Shown here: positions 38,911-47,631 of the stretch, piece by piece | Numbering within the stretch: position 1 is the first letter of the stretch | Layout of the letters: each line of letters begins with the position of its first letter | Source of the DNA: Sipunculus nudus | Taxonomy: Eukaryota > Annelida > Sipuncula > Golfingiida > Sipunculidae | DNA length: 64,000 nucleotides | Direction: 5' to 3' | NCBI GenBank assembly: GCA_026874595.1 | Contig: CM049317.1 | Span: 20,667,882-20,731,881, forward strand | Program-made: the position numbers and the translations under genes | The notes under the pieces: generated by a model | Told to the model about the DNA's origin: nothing | The model's input: only the letters and a program-made list of their open reading frames with translations | The model's database searches: none

Positions 38911-39983
38911 TAGATATATATACCAACTACAACCTCGAAATTATAGCCACCAGCGGTTTGAAGTGGTCGTCTAAGTGAGAATTGACAATCAGTGGTCTGA
39001 AAACAGCTCGAATGCATTGTTGATTATTTATGAGTGGTCTGTGGCCTCCATATTTCTTATAATTTTTCATCCTACATCTAAGGGATGACACATGATTTTT
39101 TTAAATGTTTTTTTATCATATTTAGAAATAAATTAAATTCAAATAAAAAAGACGTTCATTACAATGCACATCCAGAACCTCAAGTTATAATTTATATTAA
39201 AATATATCATAATATGACAATGATTGCCTGTACGATATAAACATTTGACAGACTTTTAACCGTAACCATTATCCAGTCAAATGAATACAAATTTTGTTTT
39301 AACCGGATTAGATAGTAACGACCTGTGATCATGAATGTGATAATTATTGACTGGACTCCATTCTGGACCAAACTCGTTTGAAGGGAATATCCATGCTGAA
39401 AATGTCACAGATGGATTCACAATATGATGGAGTTATTTATTTTTGTCTCATCACAGACACCTCTGAACAAATAGGAGAGAAGGGCAAAATAATGTAAATA
39501 ATAAATAAATGGACCTATGCTAATTGTCTCTTTATTTTTAATTAAATTGTAATGTCGGTTTCAATAGGAGAATGTGACGTCATCAGATTTGTTCGAGGAT
39601 ATGACTATAGCAGGTTTACTCGTTTTGTCTTACAATGTCTTTATACGGCAAGCTAATAGTCTCGACACCAGTTATCATGGATCACCAAATGAGGAATGAT
39701 GGCCTATGGAATAGCACAATGGTTCCTGACAATTTCCACTGAAATCGATTTGAACGCCTGGTGACTTGATATTTTTTTTTCAGGGAAAATATGCTCAAGG
39801 AAGATATTATACACAAAGTGTGTACCACCAACAAAGACAATAAATATACCTGTGACCGCTTATATATGTGCACTAGACGTGGTAGATAACAGATATGTCA
39901 AAGTGTCAAGGTAAACACTTACCTGGCGTACCCGAAATCCCCACTAAAACACTCACAATCAGGATGAGTGTTTTACAGTTCAT
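20580..39983 (-). CDS. Gene A: lectin-like transmembrane receptor with ZU5 tail (20 exons, 1039 aa)
   Basis: Exons in transcript order: 39923-39983, 33278-33499, 31800-31925, 29236-29499, 28742-28894, 28028-28099, 27538-27662, 26428-27072, 26184-26273, 25733-25861, 25405-25638, 24986-25066, 24602-24670, 24374-24457, 22539-22637, 22054-22137, 21785-21862, 21225-21590, 20984-21067, 20580-20633. Every intron is GT/AG and the frame is open from ATG to TGA. Predicted order: signal peptide 1-18, CTLD1 21-136, CTLD2 137-275, stalk 276-299, membrane helix ~306-327, ZU5 ~365-470 with an uncharacterised extension to 556, C2-like module ~587-707, disordered linker 708-872, Lys/Glu-rich helix 873-994, short tail. 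Known of the families: CTLDs bind glycans or proteins outside the cell; ZU5 occurs in ankyrin, UNC5 and PIDD cytoplasmic parts. No death or TIR domain is seen. A cell-surface recognition receptor is the best inference. Exons 5-20 are matched one for one in gene B. Confidence 0.9.
21225..21590 (-). CDS. Gene A exon 18: Lys/Glu/Arg-rich helix with three 22-residue repeats
   Basis: 122 codons. After a Gln/Glu-rich start comes 'KTAKEIKAEKK' and then three near-identical 22-residue units of the type 'RRKxEEKEQKLQxERxKKEE'. The alternating acidic and basic residues predict a coiled coil or a stable single alpha-helix. Gene B has one unit only (97 codons), so the 66-base unit has expanded here or contracted there. 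The plus-strand open frames over this stretch are its antisense shadow. Confidence 0.85.
21785..24670 (-). CDS. Gene A exons 13-17: low-complexity cytoplasmic linker
   Basis: Five short phase-0 exons (24602-24670, 24374-24457, 22539-22637, 22054-22137, 21785-21862), rich in Glu, Lys, Pro and Thr and probably disordered. Exon 13 ends 'EEENPYDT' and exon 14 starts 'IDPAMMDKI', giving a Tyr-Asp-Thr-Ile motif; gene B has 'EEEDPYDT' plus 'IDPAMMDQI'. Exon 16 ends in a Pro-rich 'PPTIIPPKR'. YxxI motifs can be SH2-binding or endocytic signals; that use is inferred. Confidence 0.8.
22983..24291. mobile_element. Possible ~1.3-kb element with ACTGTAGATTCAGA ends, in gene A intron 14
   Basis: The left end reads ACTGTAGATTCAGAAATATT and the right end ATATTATCTGAATCTACAGTA, facing each other and flanked by TA-rich sequence. 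'TTTTCGTGG' and 'CCACGAA' motifs follow inward from each side. The interior (23200-24150) is unlike the rest of the intron, GC-richer and CpG-containing, with 'CAGCCGATGTATCG' repeated near 23955-23995. It could be one element or two solitary MITEs flanking unrelated sequence. Confidence 0.45.
24286..24339. repeat. (TA)n microsatellite in gene A intron 14
   Basis: A pure TA run beginning at the right end of the preceding repeat and ending about 35 bases from the exon 14 donor. Open frames through it encode Ile-Tyr runs and are not genes. Confidence 0.95.
24986..25066 (-). CDS. Gene A exon 12: charged helical segment
   Basis: 27 codons, phase 0-0, with 'KLEAEVLSPIHKKELQGK'. It corresponds to the exon that is duplicated in gene B (54300-54383 and the broken copy at 52460-52542). 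It links the C2-like module to the disordered region. Confidence 0.85.
25405..25861 (-). CDS. Gene A exons 10-11: C2-like module
   Basis: Exon 10 (25733-25861) encodes 'IVIHAADLPLKT...DELEIAVFDIKEEWNLIGTKAT' in pieces, exon 11 (25405-25638) continues with 'LRLEKLLTGKFPW' and beta-rich 'FNLEFAFAL'. The spacing of 'AADLP', 'LEIAVFD', 'IG' and 'L-LEKLL' resembles a C2 beta-sandwich, which in other proteins binds membranes or partners. Gene B keeps 'AADLPL', 'EIAVFDNKEAW' and 'TGRFPW'. The fold call is moderate; few acidic calcium ligands are evident. Confidence 0.6.
26184..26273 (-). CDS. Gene A exon 9: charged connector after the ZU5 exon
   Basis: 30 codons, phase 0-0, starting 'EHLKQKIVELESS', hydrophilic and probably helical. 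The gene B counterpart (57715-57804, also 30 codons) starts 'DNLEAKIVES'. It was too short to stand alone, but is supported by GT/AG borders and paralogue conservation. Confidence 0.8.
26428..27072 (-). CDS. Gene A exon 8: ZU5 domain
   Basis: 215 codons in one exon. 'NKPPLPRFTERF' leads into 'GGSYKCPNYDVTLDVPQGAL', the typical ZU5 opening (Gly-Gly, then a beta strand and 'VPxGAL'). Then come 'AEITVEPKMD', 'GHMIIAPIIKIKS', 'KYITATVKHF' and 'WSEVPQE', as in ZU5 domains of ankyrins, UNC5 and PIDD. The last ~100 residues ('EQIAEFLITCKIEGPARLNLKA') may be a diverged continuation or UPA-like segment; I cannot decide. The exon directly follows the transmembrane exon, so the domain is cytoplasmic. 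The plus-strand frame 26465-26734 is its shadow. Confidence 0.9.
27538..27662 (-). CDS. Gene A exon 7: transmembrane segment
   Basis: 42 codons counting the split one. 'AGLAVGLIFLFLILIVAGIA' is an uninterrupted hydrophobic helix, followed by 'YQRKW', a basic stop-transfer flank that places the C-terminal side in the cytoplasm. Phase is 1 at the start and 0 at the end, the only asymmetric internal exon. Gene B exon 59652-59776 has the same length and nearly the same helix. Confidence 0.92.
28028..28099 (-). CDS. Gene A exon 6: Pro/Thr-rich stalk
   Basis: 24 codons, 'YEFVTPKPPQ' then 'MTTGAPPT', rich in Pro and Thr and likely an O-glycosylated spacer between CTLD2 and the membrane. Phase 1-1. 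The gene B exon 60627-60698 has the same length and the same 'EFVTPKP' and 'TTGAPP'. Confidence 0.85.
28742..29499 (-). CDS. Gene A exons 4-5: CTLD2
   Basis: Exon 4 (29236-29499, 88 codons) gives the N-terminal half of a CTLD: 'YGCSVENWYDARFQCKRKG', 'LAIIRD', then 'FWIGLVREYWVY'. Exon 5 (28742-28894, 51 codons) gives the C-terminal half: 'YWAPGFPNKTHDCAVI', 'RSSGCNVERPALC'. The Cys pattern fits a long-form CTLD. Neither EPN or QPD nor the WND calcium triad is present, so classical calcium-dependent sugar binding is unlikely. N-glycosylation sequons occur at 'NAT' and 'NKT'. Phases are 1-1 for both exons. Confidence 0.88.
29515..29723. repeat. Tandem repeat, ~104-bp unit, two copies (gene A intron 3)
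   Basis: Both copies run from 'AGAATATACCCATATCAGTAC' to 'CACTGACACAAATGTGGCGA' with a few differences. The minus-strand open frames 29204-29771 read into this repeat past exon 4. Confidence 0.85.
29723..29970. repeat. Second tandem repeat in gene A intron 3
   Basis: 'GGTGAGATGTTCC' recurs at about 29723, 29807 and 29918 with 'CAACATGATTCACTTGTGCC' and 'ATATGGGCAGTGGTGAGATG'. Units are about 84-111 bases. It directly abuts the 104-bp repeat. Confidence 0.8.
29971..31513. other. Remainder of gene A intron 3
   Basis: No exon, TIR pair or recognisable element seen. Mixed composition, AT-rich from 30600 onward. Confidence 0.5.
31514..31725. repeat. Tandem repeat, ~96-bp unit, about 2.2 copies (gene A intron 3)
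   Basis: The unit starts AACATAACCT, includes 'AAAGCACAGTGCTC' and 'GATCCTG-CAACAAGAAAA', and repeats at about 31514, 31610 and, partly, 31705. The open frame 31502-31705 is this repeat and not a gene. Confidence 0.8.
31800..33499 (-). CDS. Gene A exons 2-3: CTLD1
   Basis: Exon 2 (33278-33499, 74 codons) and exon 3 (31800-31925, 42 codons), both phase 1-1. Exon 2 has 'SSRECSDPGAGYGLPVY' and the CTLD core 'TWLPLKRRKFDVWMWVDGK'; exon 3 has 'PWRDYMDCGLF', 'DNCTLDHLGYICEFNG', the usual C-terminal 'C...YICE' end. The domain lacks the EPN/QPD and WND calcium motifs, and its N-terminal part is short (no 'YxWxxA' helix with Cys). One sequon, 'NCT'. I infer a CTLD fold with protein or non-classical ligand binding. 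Confidence 0.82.
33500..39922. other. Gene A intron 1 (6.4 kb), repeat-filled
   Basis: Contains (TA)n tracts at about 33851-33890, 37566-37600, 37998-38037 and 38871-38906; a diverged direct repeat pair (about 34575-34712 and 36912-37052, sharing 'CATATGTATGTCAAGCAGGTCAA'); and a foldback palindrome at 38231-38367. No exon that would keep the phase-1 junction is seen. Confidence 0.6.
38231..38367. mobile_element. Foldback palindrome, likely MITE (gene A intron 1)
   Basis: The left arm 38231-38282 and right arm 38316-38367 are reverse complements at 46 of 52 positions, beginning TATAGCCCAATGAAATG and ending CATTTCATTGAGCTATA. An inner stem, GGCAGGC with GCCTGCC, sits in the 33-base loop. Transcribed RNA could form a long hairpin. 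The class is not determined. Confidence 0.75.
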
Positions 39984-40340
39984 CGTCAAATACGACAAAC
40001 ACACCAGATTCTGTCACAATAACAAACTCTTTGATTGCACGAACGGATCAGTTTTCTAAATACTGTGATTCCAACACATTGAGTGTAATCATTCCGTTTT
40101 GAGATATCATTCAGGTATTTCCGTCCGTGGTTATAGCATGGGTACGATTGGCGCTGTGTATATACACATGTAAGATTATTTTTTGTCAGGCATATCTAAC
40201 GTCACCTTTTGAATGTTCTTTGCGCGTTGTAAAGGTTGTGGATAGTGTATATTCATTCCGTTAGTTATCTTCCTCGTAAATTTGTAACTTGTAATCAGGC
40301 ACGGTTCAATCATTGTTCTCATATATAAGCGGGTCATCTA
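39560..40340 (-). promoter_or_regulatory. Gene A 5' region, duplicated at 45440-46110
   Basis: This block spans exon 1, 5' UTR and upstream DNA, and is similar to 45440-46110 through pieces such as 'GGTAGATAACAGATATG', 'GATATCAT-CAGGTATTT' and 'GATAGTGTATATT'. The promoter probably lies in about 40000-40200. A TATATAC-like stretch is near 40157-40164, but I would not call it a proven TATA box. Confidence 0.45.
39923..39983 (-). CDS. Gene A exon 1: start codon and signal peptide
   Basis: 61 coding bases: Met, a short polar start with Lys, a hydrophobic core 'TLILIVSVLVGIS', then 'GTP', ending in the first base of a Gly/Val codon (phase 1) at GTAAGTG. This is a typical secretory signal, with cleavage likely after the 'GISG' stretch. 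It is joined to exon 2 by phase and by being the only upstream signal exon. The paralogous relic at 45.7 kb keeps the ATG. Confidence 0.8.
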
Positions 40341-42620
40341 TTTGAATATTGCTGGCAAAGTTATAGTTAACTTCTGGGAATATATTTCTAATTTAACATA
40401 ACCATCCTGTCTAAAACAGGATGAAAATAAAGTAAAAATAGGACCCACACACCTGATTAAATGTCCGACTTTTTTTTTGGGGGGGGGGGATATTTGAAAC
40501 CTCAGAAGTCTATATTTCATGTATTTTCAAAAAAACTGAGTGCTGCAACCATAATGGTAAATATGAATGAAATAAAATATATTTAACTGGTAAAGCACCT
40601 GATTGTTATTAAGTCTGCTTTTACGATATTAAAGCGATTATCAGATGTTTTATTAATAGGGTTCCTTTGAACATGATTATTGTTATTTACAGTAACTCCC
40701 GCACTTGCTTCTCAGCGCTATCTAGTATCAAAATGTCGAACGATTTAAAAGTTTGAGATGTCTTTAATTTTGATTGAAGGTTAGCTTTAATCATACTTCA
40801 GCCCAACGTAGTTAAACGTTTTGTACTCTCGTTGACAAAACACTCAAATGTTTAAGAATATACAAAAGGAATTATCCCGTTTTAATGTCTTACTCAAACG
40901 TTGTGTTTCACTAAATTAACGCTAGATGGCGCTGAGAAGTCTGTGCCTTTGTTACCGTAAATTACAATGCTCTTGTTCAAAGGTACCCAATTGCAAGGAC
41001 TTGACTGTTGACCTTTGCTTAGAGTCGGCCGTCTTAAGCACCGGTCTTTATAGTGCCTTTATAACACCGAAGTGAAGTGTTAGCCAGTCTTAAAGGGTGA
41101 CATTCATGGAACTGTTGAGGTATATAGTTTAAGCGAAATTCATTTTATTATTGTAAATGTAGGAAAACTGTGAATTCGAGTAGCTGTGTACTGTTGTAAA
41201 CAAGTAATGCAGCATTTTGCACAAATCTCTCAAAATCTAAACAAATTTAGGATTTACTTACATGCCTCATATTATTGGGTCCTGGGTATTGGACTTAGTT
41301 CAGTTTTCCTTGGATACAGTAAATTATCATTAACTAACAATCCTAACCTCCCCCCCCCCCCAAGTGTAAATTAAAATAAAACTGTTCCAACGGCAGCACA
41401 GATAAATATATTTGGAATGATCACTAGATAAAAAGACAATAATTGGCTTAGATTCTTAATTTACCATTTATATGTTTACGAAGGGACCCGTTAGATGGCG
41501 CCCATACCATTTCTCAAATCCGGATCACCGCGTGAATATGAATGCTTATGAATACTATATGTCTGAGCAGTCAGGTCTGTCATTATATGTGATAGACTTG
41601 ATAGTTTGCCTGTCACATAGTCGTGTTACCGTTCACTCTCCTTCCCAATGTCCTTTCAAACAATGTTAATTATTTGTTTATATTCCAGACCTTCGTGGCC
41701 ATGTATCCCTGACAGCAGACAATACCGCACTGGACAATTCAGCATATGACAGAAGTATAAAATAATTGAAAGCAAATTTATTAGAAGCGTCATCTACAAA
41801 CTAGACTAAAGAACAAGATAAACATGTGTCAGTAGTCGATTGTGACATAATAAGTTACCCTTTCCCCTCAGCCGCCGCAGGGGATCAGAGGATCAAACCG
41901 AAATTTTACGGTTTTGACCCTCCTTTATCGTTTTTCGTTTATTCTCATTAGTCAATATTGGCTTGAAATCCCATATTTCCCAAATCATGGATCCGGCCCA
42001 TCACCTGCTGGATTTTTTAGGATATGGTCTTTTACACTGAATAGAATTCGTCAATTATCAAAATGTGTTTTATGTTTGTACTTAAATGATGATGAGTGAT
42101 CACACTGGTAGAAATTCAAAATATGAATGATTGGTGTAACGAGTATATTTCATTATAATATGTAATGAAAACAACTTAAAATGTTTCAGTTGATTTTGTG
42201 CTCCAAATATGTCTAATGTGAAAAACAACGAATATCAAAGCTTCGTATATCATGAAATAAAATTCGGTTTTGCTGTGATATACTGATAAAGTGCGCAAGG
42301 AACAGCGTTAGACGAACTGTGTCCAGGGCTGAGACTTAATTAGGTATTAAGTGGAGAGCAGGAATTTTTACACTTATGAGGACCAGGTGAAATCCCGGAC
42401 GGGGATGGCGGCTTCTGCTCGGCGACTTGATGAAAGCTTTACTCAAAAAAATACCTTGACGATTGATCGTACAATTTATGTTGAAGTCAGATATTAGTCT
42501 GTTTATCAATAAAAGTTATTTTCAATTATTCACAAATTGTACTGCCTCGTTTGGTTTGCACCAAACTCTGTACGGAATTCCCCAGGTTCATCCTCAACTC
42601 CTTTATAAAAGGGGACTCTT
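40341..42620. other. Gene-free spacer upstream of gene A
   Basis: No exon seen. Holds a T-run followed by a G-run at 40471-40489, a poly-C tract near 41349-41361, and AT-rich filler. The open frames at 41186-41374, 41472-41669 and 41914-42099 have no motif and no homology to the paralogous spacer. Confidence 0.5.
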
Positions 42621-42639
42621 ATGTTAAGATCATCAGCAG

Positions 42640-43105
42640 GACTTAGTTTCCTGAGAACCGGCTTCTGTGGTTCAGGGGTTGAGTGTAGGACTCAAAGCCG
42701 GGAGATCGTGGGTTTGAATCTCAGCCGAGGCGGTGAGGTTTTTCACGGTCGCCCCCCCCCCCCCCCCACCCAGGGTGAGCGCTCTGTGGGCTTAATGGGA
42801 AGGCTGTACCCCCAGCCGTGTATCACTCACATACAAGTGTGCCTTTCGGGGGCTCCTCGCTGTTATGACCCAGCAATTGGGATGATTACACACCCAGGAC
42901 CCGCAGGTGCGGTAGACAACGGGCCTTGGTGACACCAGGAACAAAAAAATGAGAGGAAGCTAGTGCTACCGCCCTGTCAATTGGTCCCAAAACGAAACGG
43001 AAACTCTGCAGATGTACATACTTAGGTTAAGAATTAGCTAAGTCAGCATTAAAAGATGGAGGCGGTTACCTCCGCAAAAAAAAAAATAAAAAAAAAAGTT
43101 TCTTA
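42640..43105 (+). mobile_element. tRNA-derived SINE with poly-C core and A tail
   Basis: The 5' part is tRNA-like, 'GGTTCAGGGGTTGAGTG' followed by a B box in 'GTGGGTTTGAATCTCAGC' near 42709-42726. After the poly-C tract at about 42751-42767 come 'GTGCCTTTCGGGGGCTCC' and 'TGTTATGACCCAGCAATTGG', shared with 6830-7059. The 3' end is a small hairpin, 'GGAGGCGGTTACCTCCGC', followed by an A-rich tail to 43098. The open frame 42621-42932 lies inside and is not a gene. Confidence 0.75.
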
Positions 43106-43669
43106 AGGTCTAGCACAATATAGCGCCTTTGTTCGTTGTCTTTTTATTTAATATTGTATTGCTGTCAATATATTCGTTGAGAGTTGGTAATTATCTATCT
43201 GTTAACGACAAACTTTTTGTGCCTAGTATCGTTAGTTTGTATACCTCAGCACTACTGTATAAGAGAAGATGCTCTGATCTCCTTACAGAGAACTAGGTTA
43301 TTCTCAGTTTGTGACAGGTTTATGTATTGCACCAATGATGACCTGCATATTTATATTTCTGTGGCGAGGTACACCCACATTCGTGACCACGGGTAAAACA
43401 TCAGTTGTAATATTGAGTATAGAATGTTAAAGACGCCTGTCTTAGGATAAAATGGTTGATTTTTGTAAAGCACTTGCATATAAATAATGACATAATAATG
43501 CTCTGTGAGACATTTTTCAAGCCTGGATTCGAGACTGATTTTTTTCCAAAAGTTAATTTACAAGAGTACCTTCCTCATCTTAGACGTGATCGGCAAACTA
43601 CTATCGGAGGTGGATCTCGGTAGAATTTCATTTTTCCATTAACCGGCACAGCAACCTTAAGAATCAAGA
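43106..43669. other. Spacer without recognisable content
   Basis: No exon, TIR or tandem unit seen between the SINE tail and the tandem array. Confidence 0.5.
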
Positions 43670-44985
43670 TCTGTTACTTTGATCACTCCATGATCAATTT
43701 GCTTACAAAGAAACATGAAAATCAATGCATGAGTTATTCAGATACTTGAGCTTTAGTATTTTTGTTAATAAATCTTCGGGGTCTTTACAAGCCCCATAGC
43801 TAAGAGGATATGGGTAACAGAGACCTTATTTCAAGAGATTATCCCCAAGAGATATTTTCATGGACCTCCCTGGATGTAGAGTAAGACGTTTCTATGTTCA
43901 ATGGTCAAATTACAAGATTCTTAGTCTAATAGTATGATTTGTAAACAAACGACCTCATCATTGAAGGTCTTATAAACAGAGAATTAAATGTGTAAAAACA
44001 ATTTAACCAAGTGGCACCACCTGTCTACAGGAACTGATGAAATACTGTATGATCCATATGCATGCAAAAATGCATGGCCATCAGTGCATTAATTATCCAG
44101 AAAATGGAGTTTTGTTATCAAATTCTTAATTATCATAGGGGGTTCATGGTAGCCAAAAGGTCAGAGGATATGGGTAACAGAGATCTAATTTCTTTTTCTT
44201 TGAAAACTTCCCATGGACCTCTTTGAATAATAAGTTAAATTATTCTACGTCAAGCAGTGATGGTTAGTGCCCTCTTAACAGATGGGGATTTATTTAAAGG
44301 TCTCAAAAACAGAGGAATAAATGCGTAAAAAAATTAAAAGAAAAAATAGCTGGTGGTGCTACCAGTCTGCAGAAACTGATGAAACACTCCATGATCAAAA
44401 TATATGCAATAATCAAGGGCCATCAGTACATTAGTTATTCAGATAATTGAGTTGTTTGTATCATTTTTTTTTTGGTCATCTTGGGGGAGGGGTCACTTAC
44501 CAGCCCATTAGCTCAAAGATATTGGTAACAGAGACCTAATTGCAGGTTTCCATAAAGACTTTCTATGGACCTCTTTGAATAATAAGTTAAAATATTCTAC
44601 TTCAAACAGTGATGATTTGTGCCCTGTTAACATTTGTAGCTTGATTTAAAATTCTAAAAAATAAAGAGAAAAAAAAAACTCCGTAGACATCGAACAAAAA
44701 TGTGGCGCCACCACGCTACAAGAACTGATAAACACTCTATGATCAATATCAATGCAAAAATTATGGTCATCAGTGCATTAGCTACTCAGGTATTTGAATT
44801 TTTTTATCATTTTTTTTTTTTTGTTTAATGTTCTAATTTTTTCGTGGTAGTAACGAACCTCAGAGCTCGGAGGATATGGTTAACAGAGACCTAATTTCAG
44901 GTTTTCGAGAAGATTTTTTTATGTACCTCCCTATATGTAGAGTTAGTTTCTATGTTTTTTGGTCACGATATGTCCCTGTAAACGG
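43670..44985. repeat. Tandem array, ~355-bp unit, nearly four copies
   Basis: 'GGATATGGGTAACAGAGACC' or close variants occur at about 43806, 44163, 44516 and 44871, and 'ATCAGTGCATTA' with 'AACTGATGAAACACTC' recur in step. Copies are diverged with small indels. Spacing is 353-357 bases. No coding frame is conserved. It resembles a small satellite block. Confidence 0.85.
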
Positions 44986-45134
44986 AAGGAAGTCCATCGG
45001 GACGACGGCCGGCTTGAAGACGGACAACAGAGATCGCTATAGCTCAGCATGAATAAAAGTCAGCTGAGTTTAAAATTGACGGACGGGACTAGCGGATCTC
45101 GATCGCCAATAATCCCTTTGGATTCTCGCAAGAA

Positions 45135-45135
<1 letters not shown>

Positions 45136-45199
<64 letters not shown>
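45136..45199. repeat. (TA)n microsatellite
   Basis: A pure TA run of about 64 bases. The Ile-Tyr open frames on both strands come from it. Confidence 0.95.
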
Positions 45200-45203
<4 letters not shown>

Positions 45204-45439
45204 GTTTATCGGATATCCATGGTACAAAAGTGTTGAAAGGATAAACAATAAACAGTTGAACCTTGAAGTAACTGATAAGGCAAAACAATACTTTTCCTAT
45301 TCATAGACACTATTGATCCAGGCCCATTGAGCGAGAGAGAGAAAGGGAGAGAGAGAGAGCGTCTTTAAAAGTCAGTATATTATGACACATTATGTAGGAG
45401 AATGCACTGAGGATTACTGAAGGGGAATATTATTGCTTT

Positions 45440-46110
45440 GATATTGTGTTATGCTGAGAATATCTAGAAGGTGAACGCCAGTAATATAGAGAATAGATAT
45501 CATAGATCCTCAAATGAGAAACATGCCCTTTAGAATAGCACAATGATACATTTATCCAATTTCTCATTAATTGATTTAAATGGGTTTTTTTCGCAGTTTA
45601 TAATATGTACAAAATAGAATTGATAATTCAGTGACCTGCTTGCGTATGTAAATACGAAACATGGTAGATAACAGATATGCCAAGGTGTCAAGTTAAACAC
45701 TATAAAGCCGAAAAAACAAGAATGTTGTGTAACAGAACATTTTCAAATATAACAGACACACAAAGCCAATTTCACATAAAAGACAGCTCTATGATATCTA
45801 TTTTTATAACCGATGATTCCAACTCTTTGAGACGTGTTCTGTTGTGATATCATGCAGGTATTTTCGGGGTACGCCTGATGCTGGCGACACCTTATGCATA
45901 AAATGAAAGAAGCTTTTATTTGATCATGCATGGTGTTTGATTAATTGTAATCTTTTTGTATTATACTTAGCGGTGGTTTATAGGTTATCGTACATTAAAA
46001 GAGGTGGCGGATAGTGTATATTTAATCAGTTAGCTGTCTTACTCATTTTCGTAACTGTTTATCAGGTATGGTTCAATATTTGTCTAAAATATGAGTCAGG
46101 CATTTAATTG
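45440..46110 (-). pseudogene. Decayed copy of the gene A promoter and exon 1
   Basis: Collinear with 39560-40340: 'AATAGCACAATG', 'GGTAGATAACAGATATGCCAAGGTGTCAAG', read as two short matches, 'GATTCCAAC', 'GATATCATGCAGGTATTT', 'GGATAGTGTATATT' and 'GGTTCAAT' appear in the same order. At the position of the signal-peptide exon the ATG is kept (near 45742-45744), but the exon has lost bases and the GTAAGTG donor has become TATAGTG. No lectin exon follows between here and gene A. It is best read as the remnant of a third tandem member, or of a partial duplication. Confidence 0.7.
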
Positions 46111-47631
46111 ACTTTTGATTACCCAAAGGCAAATTATGCATGACTTCCCGCCTTTCAACATACATGCTATATGTATATCCAAGTAAATTTTTAACTCTCC
46201 TGTCTATATATGTAAATAACAAACATGCAAAAAAGAAACGCAGAACTGATGAGATTGTCAAACTGTTCTTGTCAGAAAAACCCCAAGGTTAAAAATTCAT
46301 ACGAGTATCAAAGAGCGCATCACTATTTATGATCAAGTATATATAAGTAAATATTCTTCTGGGTTTGGGTTTCAGTATACAACTAAAGACGGTCTTGAGC
46401 GCAAGTCAGATTATTATATTCATGACTGTTCTGAGGACGGTATTGAAAAATATTCGACCTCTATGACAACCAAGGAAAAGTCCTGGGCATTCTTGACAGG
46501 GACTCAGTAGACAATGCTGTAAAGTGATGCCATATCACCAGTCCTCATCTCTAAATTTGGCACAATAATTACGTGACAGCATTTACTTGCTCTGAGCCGA
46601 ACCTTAAATATTAGCCTGTCCCATTAAAAAGCAGGGTTAATACAAGATCTTAGAGAAAATGCTGATTTAAAATTGACGGCACTATTGTTCAGAAGCCGAT
46701 TTCCAGATTAGTTTCCAAATTTGCCGAAAGATGTCTTTTCCCGTCATTATAATGTGTGCATTTACGGTTCAGATTGACCTGAGGGTATTTTTGTATGACT
46801 TCTGTTTTCGTGTGAGTTAATAAAATGTTCAATTCCTGTAAAATTTTGTTCTTTTACTTTACGTGTCATGCCTATTTTCCAATAACGGGTAGCAATTATT
46901 CCCGACTCTCCGATTATCAATCCTAACAAACGTGGTCCAAATTGTTTTTCAACGGGGATAAAGTTTCCTCTCAGACAAGCGCTATCATCACTGTCACGTC
47001 AAATCGCGCCCCATGCTTTGTTTTAAAAAATTATTTGTTTGTCCCAATGTTAACAAAACCACGCTTAAACGGTTGTAAATAGTATTTCCTTCTTGTCGAC
47101 AACCAATAGATTCGTTGGACTATTTCCAGCAGTGAATGTCACATACCAGTATACAGTAGGTCAAACACGCTTGAATATGCTAGCTGTGTCAAGATGAATA
47201 AGATAAAGATTGGGAGGATATTGTTATGAAAAATAATTGTGTAGTGCCATTATACGCACCCCCCCCCCCCCCCCCAAGCATTCTGGGGAACCAATTTTAC
47301 TAGTAGCACCAATAAAACAATGTTACCCAATGCACGCGGTGCACAATGAAGTGAAGTGTCACATGAAAGGTCGCGGTACCTGTTTTCGAGTACCATTGCG
47401 GACAGATTCCCTCGGTGTGATTTCCCGTAAATTGTAATTATGATACGTGATAGCGGAGATATTGCATGTGTGTTATATGCCTCTTATTCGACATCCTAGG
47501 ATATTTGATAAAATAAATCCCTTTACCGGGGATTTTTTCAATGACGATCCCAAATAGTTACCAGTTAGTTTATCGTTTCGACATGTTTATTTGTGCTGTT
47601 AACTCTCGGGTCTGATCATGTATTTTCAAAG
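46111..47631. other. Gene-free spacer
   Basis: No exon or element boundary found. A poly-C tract lies at 47261-47275. Open frames here are short and unsupported. Confidence 0.5.

Noticed and set aside
42621-42932. 103-residue open frame with a Pro run
   Set aside because: Lies in the SINE; the Pro run is the poly-C tract.
43670-44985. Regularly spaced repeats, considered as a CRISPR array
   Set aside because: Units of ~355 bases are head to tail without unique spacers, and the DNA is eukaryotic.
45662-45760. Alternative first exon of gene A
   Set aside because: The ATG remains but no GT donor in the right phase is left at the exon end.
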